64,000 nucleotides of DNA from Singulisphaera sp045290345 (GCF_045290345.1 NZ_CP155447.1:1922001-1986000); one strand, 5' to 3'; shown: positions 51,244 to 59,998, counted from the first letter of the stretch. The notes: generated from the sequence alone by a model not told the origin. Numbers and translations: made by a program.

Positions 51244-52008
51244 GTGTCGATGACGTCGAGCGACGCGGTCTGGCTTCTGGGACATGGCGGGGCGGTGGCC
51301 CTGGTCCTGGCGCGAGTGCTCGGGCTGGCCTGGACGGCTCCGTCTCTGGCGTCGTCCGGCCTGGACTGGCGGTTCCGCGTCGGCCTGGTTGCCGTCCTGG
51401 GGGGGATCATCGTTCCGGTGGTTGTCGGCGAGATCGTGGCGCCGGCCCGATGGTTGGATCTCGGGCGAGTCTGCCTGGCCGAGGCGGCCATTGGGGCCGC
51501 GTTGGGCTGGTCGGCCGCCCTGATCGTGGCGGGGGCGAGGCAGGCCGGCGAGATCGTCGGCGTGCAGTCCGGGCTCTCCCCCGCGGCCCTGTTCGACCCC
51601 GATGCAGGGGACGAGATGACCCCGTTGGGCCACCTCTACGGCATGCTGGCGCTTGCGACCTTCCTGGCCCTCGACGGCCCGATCGTGCTGGTCAAGGCGC
51701 TGATCGAGAGCTATCAGGTGGTGCCCGCCGGAACGGCGAGCCTCTCGGTCGAGACCGTGAACCAGGCTTTCAGCCGGGTGGGGCAGGCCCTGGCCCTGAC
51801 GCTTCGCGCCGCCGCGCCCCCGGCCCTGGCCCTCTGCCTGGCGGGGATGGCGTTTGGTTTGCTGGGACGTGCGGCTCCCTCGCTGCAGCTTGTCACCCTG
51901 TCGTTGCCGATCCGGTCGGCGCTTGGCCTGCTCCTGGTCGGCCTCGGTATGCTCACCTTGATCTCAACCCTGTCAGCGGCCTGGGGCGTCTGGCCCGGAG
52001 GGTGGTGA
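51244..52008 (+). CDS. fliR: Flagellar export gate protein FliR
   Basis: The protein has 254 residues (GTG start 51244; an ATG at 51250 is equally possible). About six hydrophobic segments with FliR hallmarks are visible: ARVLGLAWTAPSLASSGLDW, ALIVAGARQAGEIVGVQSGL and LFDPDAGDEMTPLGHLYGML. It completes the FliPQR gate. It ends five bases before flhB, the common order. Confidence 0.9.
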   Translation: MSMTSSDAVWLLGHGGAVALVLARVLGLAWTAPSLASSGLDWRFRVGLVAVLGGIIVPVVVGEIVAPARWLDLGRVCLAEAAIGAALGWSAALIVAGARQAGEIVGVQSGLSPAALFDPDAGDEMTPLGHLYGMLALATFLALDGPIVLVKALIESYQVVPAGTASLSVETVNQAFSRVGQALALTLRAAAPPALALCLAGMAFGLLGRAAPSLQLVTLSLPIRSALGLLLVGLGMLTLISTLSAAWGVWPGGW

Positions 52009-52012
52009 TTCG

Positions 52013-53053
52013 ATGTCGGAAGACCGGACCCAGGAGCCGTCGAAGCTTCGAAGACAGCAGGCCCGCGAGCGCGGTCAGGTCGCGCATAGCGCCGAGTTGA
52101 CCGGCTCGGTCGGGTTGCTGGCGGCGGTGGTCATGCTCGGGTTTCGCGGCAACGACATTACGACGAGCCTGGTCACGCTCTTGCGCGAGCCTTTGCTCGG
52201 AGCGCCGAGCATCACCGCCGATCCCTCCGAAGTCGTCATGCGGCTCCGCCAGCTCGCACTCGGGGTGATCTGGCCGCTGATCCCCGTCGTGGGCAGCTTC
52301 GTCCTGGCGGCGATCGGGGCACACCAGGCGCAAGTGCAGGGGCTCTGGGTACCGGGTCTGCTCGCGCCTGACCCGACTCGACTCTGGACCCTCGGGCAAG
52401 GCCAAGGGATCGTTACTCGTGGCGGCCGTGGGCTCTGGTCGTTGATCAAGGCGATTGCGATCGTGGCCGTGGCCGCCTGGTCGATCCGGCGCGGCTGGCT
52501 CGACTTCCAGCAGTTCGGCGCAATGGACACGCCGACTCTGGCCCGGTCCGTTGGCGGGACGCTCTGGCTCCTGGCGACCTGGCTTGCGACCACAACTTTC
52601 GTGCTTGGCCTGATCGACTTCGCACTCCAGTTGCGGCGTTATGAGGATCTCTTACGGACGACCTCCGAAGAGCATCGCGAGGACCAGCGGTCGGCTGAGG
52701 GAGACCCTGCGCTGCGATCGAAGCGGCGACGGCTCGTGAAAGCCTGGCGCGGCGACTCGCCCGAGCTGCTCACGGGGGCCTCGCTCGTTTTGACCGGCCC
52801 CAGTGGCTTGACGCTCGTCCTGGCGGGAGGGCCGCCGCCCCGATCGGTCTCGCTCCGCTCCGCCGTCCAAGGGGCGTCGGGGCTGCACCTGCGAATGGCG
52901 GCCGAAGCGGCCAAGCTCCCGCAGATTGCGGCCCCAGACCTCGCTCGCCGCTTGATCGGGCGCCGCGCCCCCGCACTTCCGCTGCCGGCCGAAGCGCTCG
53001 CGGAACTCGCCTCGATCTGGCCCACCGATCGCGCGTCGGATAGGCCGGTTTAG
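52013..53053 (+). CDS. flhB: FlhB-like export switch protein without the NPTH autocleavage motif
   Basis: The protein has 346 residues. The N-terminus is typical (TQEPSKLRRQQARERGQVAH), followed by membrane helices (AELTGSVGLLAAVVMLGF; LIPVVGSFVLAAIGAHQAQV; KAIAIVAVAAWSIRRGW; LLATWLATTTFVLGLIDFAL). The cytoplasmic part has RRYEDLLRTTSEEHREDQRS, but where FlhB and its type III homologues carry NPTH this protein reads VLTGPSGLTLVLAGG (GPSG at residues 262-265). Autocleavage between N and P normally switches the export apparatus from rod/hook to filament substrates. The C-terminal remainder (AAEAAKLPQIAAPDLARRLI) keeps the family shape. FlhB lacking NPTH should not self-cleave. Confidence 0.88.
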   Translation: MSEDRTQEPSKLRRQQARERGQVAHSAELTGSVGLLAAVVMLGFRGNDITTSLVTLLREPLLGAPSITADPSEVVMRLRQLALGVIWPLIPVVGSFVLAAIGAHQAQVQGLWVPGLLAPDPTRLWTLGQGQGIVTRGGRGLWSLIKAIAIVAVAAWSIRRGWLDFQQFGAMDTPTLARSVGGTLWLLATWLATTTFVLGLIDFALQLRRYEDLLRTTSEEHREDQRSAEGDPALRSKRRRLVKAWRGDSPELLTGASLVLTGPSGLTLVLAGGPPPRSVSLRSAVQGASGLHLRMAAEAAKLPQIAAPDLARRLIGRRAPALPLPAEALAELASIWPTDRASDRPV

Positions 53054-53379
53054 TCAAAAAGTCTTGATGCTACGGGAAACGCATTTTTGCCAGTGGCTTA
53101 ACTCTTTCGCAGGGCGGACGATCCGGCCGGCGAAACGAGCTGTTTGCCGTTTGCGAGGCACGGTCAAAGCCGGATCCTTCGAGCATTCTCCATGTCCTTG
53201 CAGGTTATTCCGCGAACCGAACCGCGAATTGTGTCGAATGAGTAAGTAGGGGAGATGCTCTTGAAAAGGGAATCCGTATCAGGATGCCTGGAGCGCTGTA
53301 CGGTTTGCCTGTGCCAGGTTTAAGAAAACTCCCTGGACTTTATGTTCTGACTCAACGAGCCGATGGGAGGAACTCACCC
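53054..53379. other. Intergenic region after flhB
   Basis: About 326 bases between flhB and the small membrane protein. No gene with family support; small open frames here look random. GGGAGG at 53366-53371 serves the next gene. Confidence 0.4.
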
Positions 53380-53631
53380 ATGGCAATCGTATCAACTTCG
53401 CGCGAGCACCGAACGTTTCCTACCTGGCCTACAAGTTGGGAGGACTACGAGCGATACCGAGATCATGCCATCGACCTTTTGATGGTGCTCACGGTGGTCG
53501 GCCTGGCCGCGGCTCTCGCCTTGAGACCCGGCGATTCGAGTCTTGTGCGGCAGGAGCAATGGCTTGTCCTGGTCTTATCCGGACTGGCCCTATTCCTTTC
53601 GCGGCTGCGGAGGCTGGTCCTTTCCAAGTAG
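53380..53631 (+). CDS. Small hypothetical membrane protein
   Basis: The protein has 83 residues from the ATG at 53380 with GGGAGG about 9 bases upstream. Two hydrophobic helices (AIDLLMVLTVVGLAAALAL; QWLVLVLSGLALFLSRL) flank a short loop. I recognise no family. It sits between flhB and flhA, where other bacteria have no conserved small gene; it may belong to the locus or be an insertion. A perfect hairpin terminator follows about 97 bases later. Confidence 0.6.
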   Translation: MAIVSTSREHRTFPTWPTSWEDYERYRDHAIDLLMVLTVVGLAAALALRPGDSSLVRQEQWLVLVLSGLALFLSRLRRLVLSK

Positions 53632-53727
53632 GGACGCGGGGCCGTGCCAACGGCCTCGAGCCCGCCTGGGTGGATCGAATCCGGTCTGCCCAATCCGGGA
53701 CGCCCGCATTTCGAGGGCATTCTGTCC

Positions 53728-53753
53728 GGGGCCAGGACGAGCGTCCTGGCCCC
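53728..53753 (+). terminator. Perfect 11-bp hairpin
   Basis: GGGGCCAGGAC (53728-53738) and GTCCTGGCCCC (53743-53753) form a perfect stem with loop GAGC, followed by GTTTGCG. The T run is short. It likely separates the small membrane-protein gene from flhA. Confidence 0.65.
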
Positions 53754-54246
53754 GTTTGCGTTACCAGGGCCCTGGAGACAGCGCGGCCCGCTTCCTCCCA
53801 CCTCCCCCTTGGGACCGCGGTCGCCCCACACCTTTCATTCAATTCAAAGAATTTGAATTTCATCTGAGTCAAAGGTGGGCGTGGCCCTCGCACTTCCAGG
53901 GGGTGTGAGTTCACTCTCCCTCGATTTCCCGCCTTTTCGGGGGAGCTCGGCCCGACAATCTTCTCGCTTCTCTCTCCTCACGGTGGGCAAAGGGCCGATA
54001 CTCTCCGCTTGGCTTGTTTCGGTCTGGACACTCGGACCGATCGGGGGTATCGTCCCGCCACACGTCCGAGGCTCATCACCCGATGGCTGCCGTCGCTGAA
54101 AACAGAGTGCGATCGGCCCGGGATTGCGGGAAAACGCGAGCATAAAAAGTGGGGACCGGTCGAGCATGGATGCTCGCCATCTCCGCGATTTCGCGGGACC
54201 TGATCCTGGCCGTTGACCCTTTTTTAAACGTCGTGGAGGGGAAGGG
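53754..54246. other. Intergenic region before flhA
   Basis: About 490 bases with no supported gene. GCCGATAC (53995-54002) resembles a sigma-28 -10 box but lacks a matching upstream element. The flhA ribosome binding site GGAGGGGAAGGG lies just before 54247. Confidence 0.35.
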
Positions 54247-56394
54247 ATGCCTCCCACACCAATCTCGAGAGCCGACGCCACGGGGTGGTCTCGTCTGACC
54301 GACGTGATCATGCCTGTCACGATCGTGGGGGCGATCCTCGTCTTCGTGGTCCCGGTGCCGCCGGTGGTGCTCGACCTGCTGCTTGCGGCCAATCTGACGC
54401 TCGCGGTGCTCGTGCTCCTGACGACGCTGACGATCCGGACTCCGCAGGAATTCAGTGTCTTCCCGACCCTTCTGCTGACCACGACTTTGACCCGTTTGGT
54501 TCTGAACGTCGCGACGACCCGGTTGATCCTCACCAAAGGGGGAACGGACGGCCTCGATGCGGCGGGGGGAGTGATTCGGGAGTTCGGTGAGTTCGTTGCC
54601 AGAGATCAGGTGATGGTCGGGGCGATTATCTTCGGCATCCTGGTCGTCATTCAGTTCGTCGTGATTACCAAGGGGGCCACCCGCATCAGTGAGGTGGCCG
54701 CTCGGTTCATGCTCGACGGCCTGCCCGGGCGGCAGATGGCGATCGACGCCGACTTGCACGCCGGACTGATCGACCAGCACGAAGCTCACCGCCGCCGGGA
54801 TACGGTCTATCGCCAGGCGGACTTCTTCGGAGCCATGGATGGTGCCGGCAAGTTTGTCCGGGGTGATGCCGTTGCGGGCGTGATCATCATCGCCATCAAC
54901 ATTGGCGCGGGTCTGTTCCTTGGCATGTTCAACCATGGCATGCCCCTCGGCGAAGCGATCAACGTCTACACCAAGCTGACGATCGGCGATGGACTGGTGA
55001 GCCAGATCCCCGCGTTCTTGATCTCGCTGGCTGCCGGCCTGATCGTGACCCGGTCGTCGTCGGAGACCGACCTGGGCAAGGACGTGGTCAGGCAGTTGTT
55101 CGGCCATCGAAGCGTCCTGGCGACCTCGGCGGCCTTCCTCGGCTTGCTCGCCCTGACGCCGTTGCCGAAGCTTCCGCTCCTGGCCCTGGCGGGTGCCCTC
55201 GGTGGCGCGGCGTTCCTGATGGGAAATCAGTCCGCGGAGGCCACGGAGAGCGACGACTCGGGAACCGACGAACCGGCCGAGGCGGCTCCCGCGGCTGAGC
55301 ATGCGACCGACCGGATGGAAGACCTGCTCCACGTCGATCCGCTCGAACTGGAGATCGGCTACCGGCTGATCGCGCTGGCGGATCCGACCCGAGGCGGGGA
55401 TCTGCTCGACCGGCTCCGCACGGTCCGCCACCGGGTCGCTCGCGACCTCGGTCTGATCGTGCCACAGGTGCGGATCCGCGACGAGATCGGCCTGGGGCCG
55501 CACGAGTATCGGCTCAAGATTCGAGGGACGGTGGTGGGGCAGGGGATCGCCTACGTGGGACGGCTCCTGGCGGTTCCCCCGGCAGGCTTGGTCGCTCGCC
55601 CCGATGGCCGCGACGGCGTGGAGCCGGTCACCGGGCAGCCGGCGGTCTGGATTCATGCCGATGGCCGTGAGGTCGCCGAGCTGGCAGGTTGCCGGATTCT
55701 CGAAGCCTCGGCGGCCCTGGCCGGACACTTTGGCGAGATCGTACTCGGGCATGCCGACGAGTTGATGACCCGCGAGCAGACGGGGCGGCTCCTCGAACGG
55801 GCACGGGCCACTGCGCCGGCCCTGGTTGACGAGGTCGTGCCGGGCCTGCTTCGTGCCGGCGAACTCCAACGCGTGCTTCAGAACCTCCTGCGAGAGCGGG
55901 TGAGTATCCGCGACCTGGAGACGATCCTGGAGACCGTGGCCGTTCACGCGGGGCGGGTCAAGGATATCGATCTCCTGACCGAGCACGTCCGGTGCGGCCT
56001 GGCTCGGCGGATCACCGAACAATACAAAGGAACCGATGGCCGGCTTCGGGTGGTGTCGCTCTCGCGGCTGCTCGACGACCGACTCGCGGCGGCTGGTGGT
56101 CAGCCCGACACGCGACCTGCCGCGATCCTCGGGGCCGAGGCGGCGCGAAGCGTCGTCCGGGCGGTCGCCCAGGCGGTTGGCCCGCTGATCGAGGCGAGTC
56201 TGCCACCGATCGTGCTGGGATCGGCCGAGGCCCGGCCCGTCCTCAAGGACCTCACCCGCGCGGATCTGCCGCGGCTCGTCGTACTCAGCCAGCGTGAGAT
56301 TCCCCGCGACACGCCCGTCGAGACTCTCGGCATCGTGGACGAGGAGGAGTCGTCGGTCCTGGCGGCAATCTCCACGGCTGTCACGGTCAATTGA
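54247..56394 (+). CDS. flhA: Flagellar export apparatus protein FlhA
   Basis: The protein has 715 residues, the usual length. The N-terminal half has about eight membrane helices and the FHIPEP signature ADFFGAMDGAGKFVRGDAVA, with the charged FHIPEP loop RRRDTVYRQ. The C-terminal cytoplasmic domain (VDPLELEIGYRLIALAD; GIAYVGRLLAVPP; RISEVAARFMLDGLPGRQMA) binds chaperone-substrate complexes. FlhA forms a nonameric ring and couples the proton gradient to export. It looks intact. Unlike FlhB, FliG and FlhG here, no key motif appears lost. Confidence 0.95.
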   Translation: MPPTPISRADATGWSRLTDVIMPVTIVGAILVFVVPVPPVVLDLLLAANLTLAVLVLLTTLTIRTPQEFSVFPTLLLTTTLTRLVLNVATTRLILTKGGTDGLDAAGGVIREFGEFVARDQVMVGAIIFGILVVIQFVVITKGATRISEVAARFMLDGLPGRQMAIDADLHAGLIDQHEAHRRRDTVYRQADFFGAMDGAGKFVRGDAVAGVIIIAINIGAGLFLGMFNHGMPLGEAINVYTKLTIGDGLVSQIPAFLISLAAGLIVTRSSSETDLGKDVVRQLFGHRSVLATSAAFLGLLALTPLPKLPLLALAGALGGAAFLMGNQSAEATESDDSGTDEPAEAAPAAEHATDRMEDLLHVDPLELEIGYRLIALADPTRGGDLLDRLRTVRHRVARDLGLIVPQVRIRDEIGLGPHEYRLKIRGTVVGQGIAYVGRLLAVPPAGLVARPDGRDGVEPVTGQPAVWIHADGREVAELAGCRILEASAALAGHFGEIVLGHADELMTREQTGRLLERARATAPALVDEVVPGLLRAGELQRVLQNLLRERVSIRDLETILETVAVHAGRVKDIDLLTEHVRCGLARRITEQYKGTDGRLRVVSLSRLLDDRLAAAGGQPDTRPAAILGAEAARSVVRAVAQAVGPLIEASLPPIVLGSAEARPVLKDLTRADLPRLVVLSQREIPRDTPVETLGIVDEEESSVLAAISTAVTVN

Positions 56395-56532
56395 GAGGGA
56401 ATAATCGTCGAAACCAGGAAGTGAAGAAATTGAATGATTTGGTGATGACGAATGAATCGTAAGTTTATAGCTTAGTCTGACCAGGTCGCTCGTCGCGATG
56501 GGTCGATGTCACAGTCAGGGGATTGAGTGGGC

Positions 56533-57642
56533 ATGAGCTTAAGAACCTACCGAGCGGGAACGATGAAGGAGGCCCTGGCCCAGGTGCGTCGGGATCTTGG
56601 CGGCAGCGCCGTGATCCTTGGCACCCGCGAGGTGCGCCGGCGTCGTCTGTTCGGGCTTGGGTCTCGTGAACTCATCGAGGTGACCGCCTCGAGCGACGCG
56701 GCGGCGGCCTCGGTGACGGTTCCCAATTCGACCGCCTCGCCCTCGGGGGCGCTCCAGGCCCAGTTCGGCGAGCAATTGAGCCGGCTCCATGCGATGGTTG
56801 AAGACTTGAGCAAACACGGCCGGATCGATCATCTGCTCCCTGACTTGCCCAGCGAACTCGTGCCGACGTACGCCCAGCTGCTCGAGGCCGAGTTGCCCGA
56901 GGTCCTGGCCCGCCGCCTGGTTCGCTACGTGGCCGAGCGGCTCGAACCCGAACAGATCCACCGGCCCGAGATGGTTCGTGACGCGTTGTGCGACGCGGTC
57001 GAATCGTGCGTGCCGATCGCGCCTCCGATCGCCGCGGTCTCCGGTACCCGCCGGGTCGTGGCCCTGGTGGGGCCGACCGGGGTGGGGAAGACGACGACGG
57101 TGGCCAAGCTCGCGGCCAACTTCAAACTTGCACACGGGTTCCGGCCCGGTCTGGTGACGGTCGACACGTACCGGATCGCGGCCGTCGAGCAGCTAAGAAC
57201 GTATGCCGAGATTATCAGTCTTCCCCTGGCCGTGGCCAACGCCCCGAGCGAGATGCGCCGGGCGATCGACGAGCTCGGAGATGTGGATCTCGTGCTCATC
57301 GACACGGCGGGCCGAAGTCCTCGCGACGAGGTCAAGATTCGTGAGTTGGCCGACTTCCTGGCCGCCGCCCAGCCCGACGAGGTCCACCTGGTTTTGAGTG
57401 CCACCGCAAGCGAACGTAGCCTGCGTGCGGCCGTCGAACGGTTTGCCTTGGTTCAGGCCGACCGCCTGATCCTCACCAAGCTCGACGAGGCCGACGGACT
57501 CGGCGGTGTGCTCTCGGTGCTTGGCCAGGCCGACCGTCCCGTCAGTTACCTGACGACCGGTCAGGCGGTTCCCGACGATATCGAGCCGGCGAATCGCACG
57601 CGGCTAGCCCGGTTGATCCTCGGGCACGAGGCCGTGACATGA
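56533..57642 (+). CDS. flhF: Flagellar SRP-type GTPase FlhF
   Basis: The protein has about 369 residues from the ATG at 56533 (a GTG at 56527 is an alternative). The N-terminal basic region (MSLRTYRAGTMKEALAQVRR) is followed by the SRP-type GTPase: G1 LVGPTGVGKTTTVAKLAANF, TVDTYRIAAVEQLRTYAEI, DTAGRSPRDEVKIRELADFL (G3), and LTKLDEADGLGGVLSVLGQ (G4 TKLD). FlhF targets flagellar assembly to a cell pole in polarly flagellated bacteria. Its stop overlaps a small reading frame at 57639. Confidence 0.93.
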   Translation: MSLRTYRAGTMKEALAQVRRDLGGSAVILGTREVRRRRLFGLGSRELIEVTASSDAAAASVTVPNSTASPSGALQAQFGEQLSRLHAMVEDLSKHGRIDHLLPDLPSELVPTYAQLLEAELPEVLARRLVRYVAERLEPEQIHRPEMVRDALCDAVESCVPIAPPIAAVSGTRRVVALVGPTGVGKTTTVAKLAANFKLAHGFRPGLVTVDTYRIAAVEQLRTYAEIISLPLAVANAPSEMRRAIDELGDVDLVLIDTAGRSPRDEVKIRELADFLAAAQPDEVHLVLSATASERSLRAAVERFALVQADRLILTKLDEADGLGGVLSVLGQADRPVSYLTTGQAVPDDIEPANRTRLARLILGHEAVT

Positions 57643-57812
57643 TCGGAACGACGCGTTTTCTGGCCACCACGGGGGCGCTTGAGTTCGAGGGCAGTCGCGA
57701 CCGCCAGGGGAACTTTCATTACCAAGACGAGCGAGAGGCGAGAGAGAAACAGGTGAACGTTTTTAGTAATGATTTCACCGACAAGACTCGTCCGCCGGTC
57801 TCGCACGATTGA
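57639..57812 (+). CDS. Candidate small protein between flhF and flhG (57 aa)
   Basis: An ATG at 57639-57641 overlaps the flhF stop as ATGA and opens a 57-codon frame ending at TGA 57810-57812. The product starts MIGTTRFLATTGALEFEGSR and ends NDFTDKTRPPVSHD: soluble and charged, with no signal or membrane helix. I know no family. Support is the translational-coupling overlap and an otherwise unexplained 266-base gap; against it, a frame this short can occur by chance. Confidence 0.45.
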   Translation: MIGTTRFLATTGALEFEGSRDRQGNFHYQDEREAREKQVNVFSNDFTDKTRPPVSHD

Positions 57813-57908
57813 AAAATGGTTGACGGTCGATGAGCCTTGGCTCGTCGTTGGTCACCAGCCTTTTTCCGGGTAGGTGTCGTCCACGTATCGAGGAACGTTG
57901 AGGGATTC

Positions 57909-58826
57909 ATGTCCGATCAAGCTGATGGACTGAGACAGTTAGTCCAGGCGCGGTCGGGGGCGACGGCCCTGGCCGACCCTCCTGAACCTTGCCGGAGCCT
58001 CGAGCTGCCGGTGAGGACCCGGTCGCTGGTTTTCACCAGTGGCAAGGGGGGGGTTGGCACGTCGAACCTCGCTCTGAACCTGGCGATCGCCCTGGGGGAG
58101 TACGGCCGTCGCGTGGTCCTGGTGGACGCCGACCTCGGGCTGGCGAACATCGACCTCTTGTGTGGCCTGGCTCCTTCGAGTGACCTGGGCGACGTGCTCG
58201 TCGGGGATTGCTCCCTGGCCGACGCGGTCATGACAGGGCCTGGCGAGATCCGGATCGTTCCCGGAGCGCACGGGATGCGGACCTTGCTCGACGTCCTTGG
58301 CGATGGCCCGGCCCGGCTCGTCGCCGAACTGGCGGAGCTCGAGGCAGGGGCGGACTTTCTCCTGGTCGACGCCGGCTCGGGCCTTGGCCCGGGGATCGCC
58401 ACCTTGGCGGCGGCGGCCGAGCAGGTCGTCATCGTCACGACTCCCGAGCCCACTTCCGTGGCCGACGCCCATGCCGTCATCGGTCGGTTCCGCCGGCTGG
58501 CGGGTCCGTCGCGACTGCGGACCGTGATCAATCAGGCCGTCTCGTCGGCCGAGGCCTCGGACGTTCAGTCCCGCCTCAGCGCTTCGAGCCGGCAGTTTCT
58601 CGGGACGGTAGTGACGGGACTCGGGCACGTCAGGTCCGACCCCCACGTGCCACTGGCCGTCCGGATGCGCCGGCCGTTCGTACTCGCTTACCCCGGCTCG
58701 ATTGCCTCACGAGGAGTTCGTCGCCTGGCTCGCGACCTGATCGAAGAACATCAGCCCAGGAGCCTCCGCCCCGGCTTCTTTTCCGCCTTGGCGGCGCGCT
58801 GGGCTTTGAGCCGGGTCGCCCGCTGA
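57909..58826 (+). CDS. flhG: MinD-like ATPase FlhG (FleN) with altered P-loop
   Basis: The protein has 305 residues. It has the SIMIBI/MinD fold: P-loop region FTSGKGGVGTSNLALNLAIA, VVLVDADLGLANIDLLCGL (switch I, typical of FlhG), DFLLVDAGSGLGPGIATLAA (Walker B/switch II), TTPEPTSVADAHAVIGRFR. The usual GKGGVGKT reads GKGGVGTS: the first lysine (signature Lys, residue 46) is kept but the canonical P-loop lysine (residue 51) is Thr. FlhG limits flagellar number together with FlhF. It lies 97 bases after the small frame that follows flhF. Confidence 0.9.
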   Translation: MSDQADGLRQLVQARSGATALADPPEPCRSLELPVRTRSLVFTSGKGGVGTSNLALNLAIALGEYGRRVVLVDADLGLANIDLLCGLAPSSDLGDVLVGDCSLADAVMTGPGEIRIVPGAHGMRTLLDVLGDGPARLVAELAELEAGADFLLVDAGSGLGPGIATLAAAAEQVVIVTTPEPTSVADAHAVIGRFRRLAGPSRLRTVINQAVSSAEASDVQSRLSASSRQFLGTVVTGLGHVRSDPHVPLAVRMRRPFVLAYPGSIASRGVRRLARDLIEEHQPRSLRPGFFSALAARWALSRVAR

Positions 58827-58912
58827 GACCTGTTCGTTTCCCAAAGAGGCGACGGGGCGGACCATCGACCGTGCGGCCGTGCTGATTGTGAAGAAAGTTT
58901 CGACGATGACGC

Positions 58913-58941
58913 TCAAGCTGATTCTGTCGATTGGCCGATAA
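58913..58941 (+). promoter_or_regulatory. Sigma-28-like promoter upstream of the sigma-28 gene
   Basis: GCCGATAA (58934-58941) is the exact consensus -10 of flagellar sigma-28 promoters. TCAAGCTG (58913-58920), a 5/8 match to TAAAGTTT, lies 13 bases upstream (consensus spacing 11). It is 178 bases before the sigma-28 gene, suggesting autoregulation. Confidence 0.4.
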
Positions 58942-59118
58942 GTAAGATAGATCCGGTTCCTTGGACCGTGAAGGGTCATGGGGTGGGACGGGTTCTCGAG
59001 ACTTTCCATCGGGGACCTTGGCTGTGCTCTCGCGACGCCGCGACCGCAGCCCGGCTCATTGTCTCGCTCGATGCACATGGATGTGCCCCCCTTCGCGCAG
59101 CCGACATGGAGGTCAAGG

Positions 59119-59895
59119 ATGTCAACCAAGCTGGACGTGGACGTGACAGAGCTCTGGCGAGAGTTCAAGGAACAGCCCACCACGCCCTTGCGCAACCGCC
59201 TGGTGGAACGGTACTTGCCATTGGTCAAGTACAACGCCGAGCGGATCTGGCAGCGCCTGCCCGAAGGGGTCGATCTCGACGACCTGATCTCGGCTGGCGT
59301 CTTCGGCCTGATGGACGCGATCGACGCGTTCGACCTGACCCGCGGGGTCAAGTTCGAGACCTACTGTGTCCCTCGAATCCGCGGGGCGATGCTCGATGAG
59401 CTGAGGACGATGGACTGGGTCCCCCGACTCGTCCGCTCCAAGCACACGAAGATGGAGGAGGCCCGCAAGTCGCTCGAGGCCCAGCACGGTCGGCCCCCGA
59501 CCGATGCCGAACTCGCCGAACGACTCGGTCTGCCCCCCGAAGAATATGAGAAGATGGCGATGGATGCCAACGCCGTCGGCCTCATCAGCCTGAACAAGAA
59601 GTGGTACGAGACCGACAGCTACAAGGACGTCCGCGAGATCGACATTCTCGAGGACAAGAAGGGGGAAGACCCCACCCGCCGGCTCCAGCGCAAAGACCTG
59701 ATGCGCATGGTGACCAAGGGCCTGAATCGCAACGAACGCCTGATTATCATTCTCTACTACTATGAAGAACTCACGATGAAAGAAATCGGCGCCACGCTCG
59801 ACCTGAGCGAGTCGCGCGTTTCCCAGATGCACTCATCGATCATTCAGCGCCTCCAGTCGCAACTCTCCACCCGCCGCCCCGAATTCGGCACCTGA
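59119..59895 (+). CDS. fliA: FliA/WhiG-type sigma factor (sigma-28 family)
   Basis: The protein has 258 residues from the ATG at 59119 (GGAGG 7 bases upstream). Region 2 is LPLVKYNAERIWQRLPEGVD with FGLMDAIDAFDLTRGVKFET; region 3 includes GRPPTDAELAERLGLPPEEY; region 4 is LNRNERLIIILYYYEELTMK and IGATLDLSESRVSQMHSSII. FliA/WhiG sigma factors direct late flagellar genes and in some bacteria other developmental genes. It closes the flhA-flhF-flhG run, a common order in several phyla. A long hairpin follows. Confidence 0.93.
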   Translation: MSTKLDVDVTELWREFKEQPTTPLRNRLVERYLPLVKYNAERIWQRLPEGVDLDDLISAGVFGLMDAIDAFDLTRGVKFETYCVPRIRGAMLDELRTMDWVPRLVRSKHTKMEEARKSLEAQHGRPPTDAELAERLGLPPEEYEKMAMDANAVGLISLNKKWYETDSYKDVREIDILEDKKGEDPTRRLQRKDLMRMVTKGLNRNERLIIILYYYEELTMKEIGATLDLSESRVSQMHSSIIQRLQSQLSTRRPEFGT

Positions 59896-59951
59896 GCGAG
59901 TCGGCCGCCATCGGGGGCCTCCCATGTCGCCCCCCTACTTCTTCTTTCCGG

Positions 59952-59998
59952 GCCCGTCCCGGCGTCCCCCACGCAAAACGCGGGGGACGCCGGGACGG
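59952..59998 (+). terminator. Perfect 18-bp inverted repeat after fliA
   Basis: CCCGTCCCGGCGTCCCCC (59952-59969) and GGGGGACGCCGGGACGGG (59981-59998) are perfectly complementary around an 11-base loop (ACGCAAAACGC). No T run follows, but so long a stem should end transcription or protect the 3' end. Confidence 0.7.

Noticed and set aside
54076..56022. Minus-strand open frame over flhA
   Set aside because: Complement of a well-conserved gene; no independent support.
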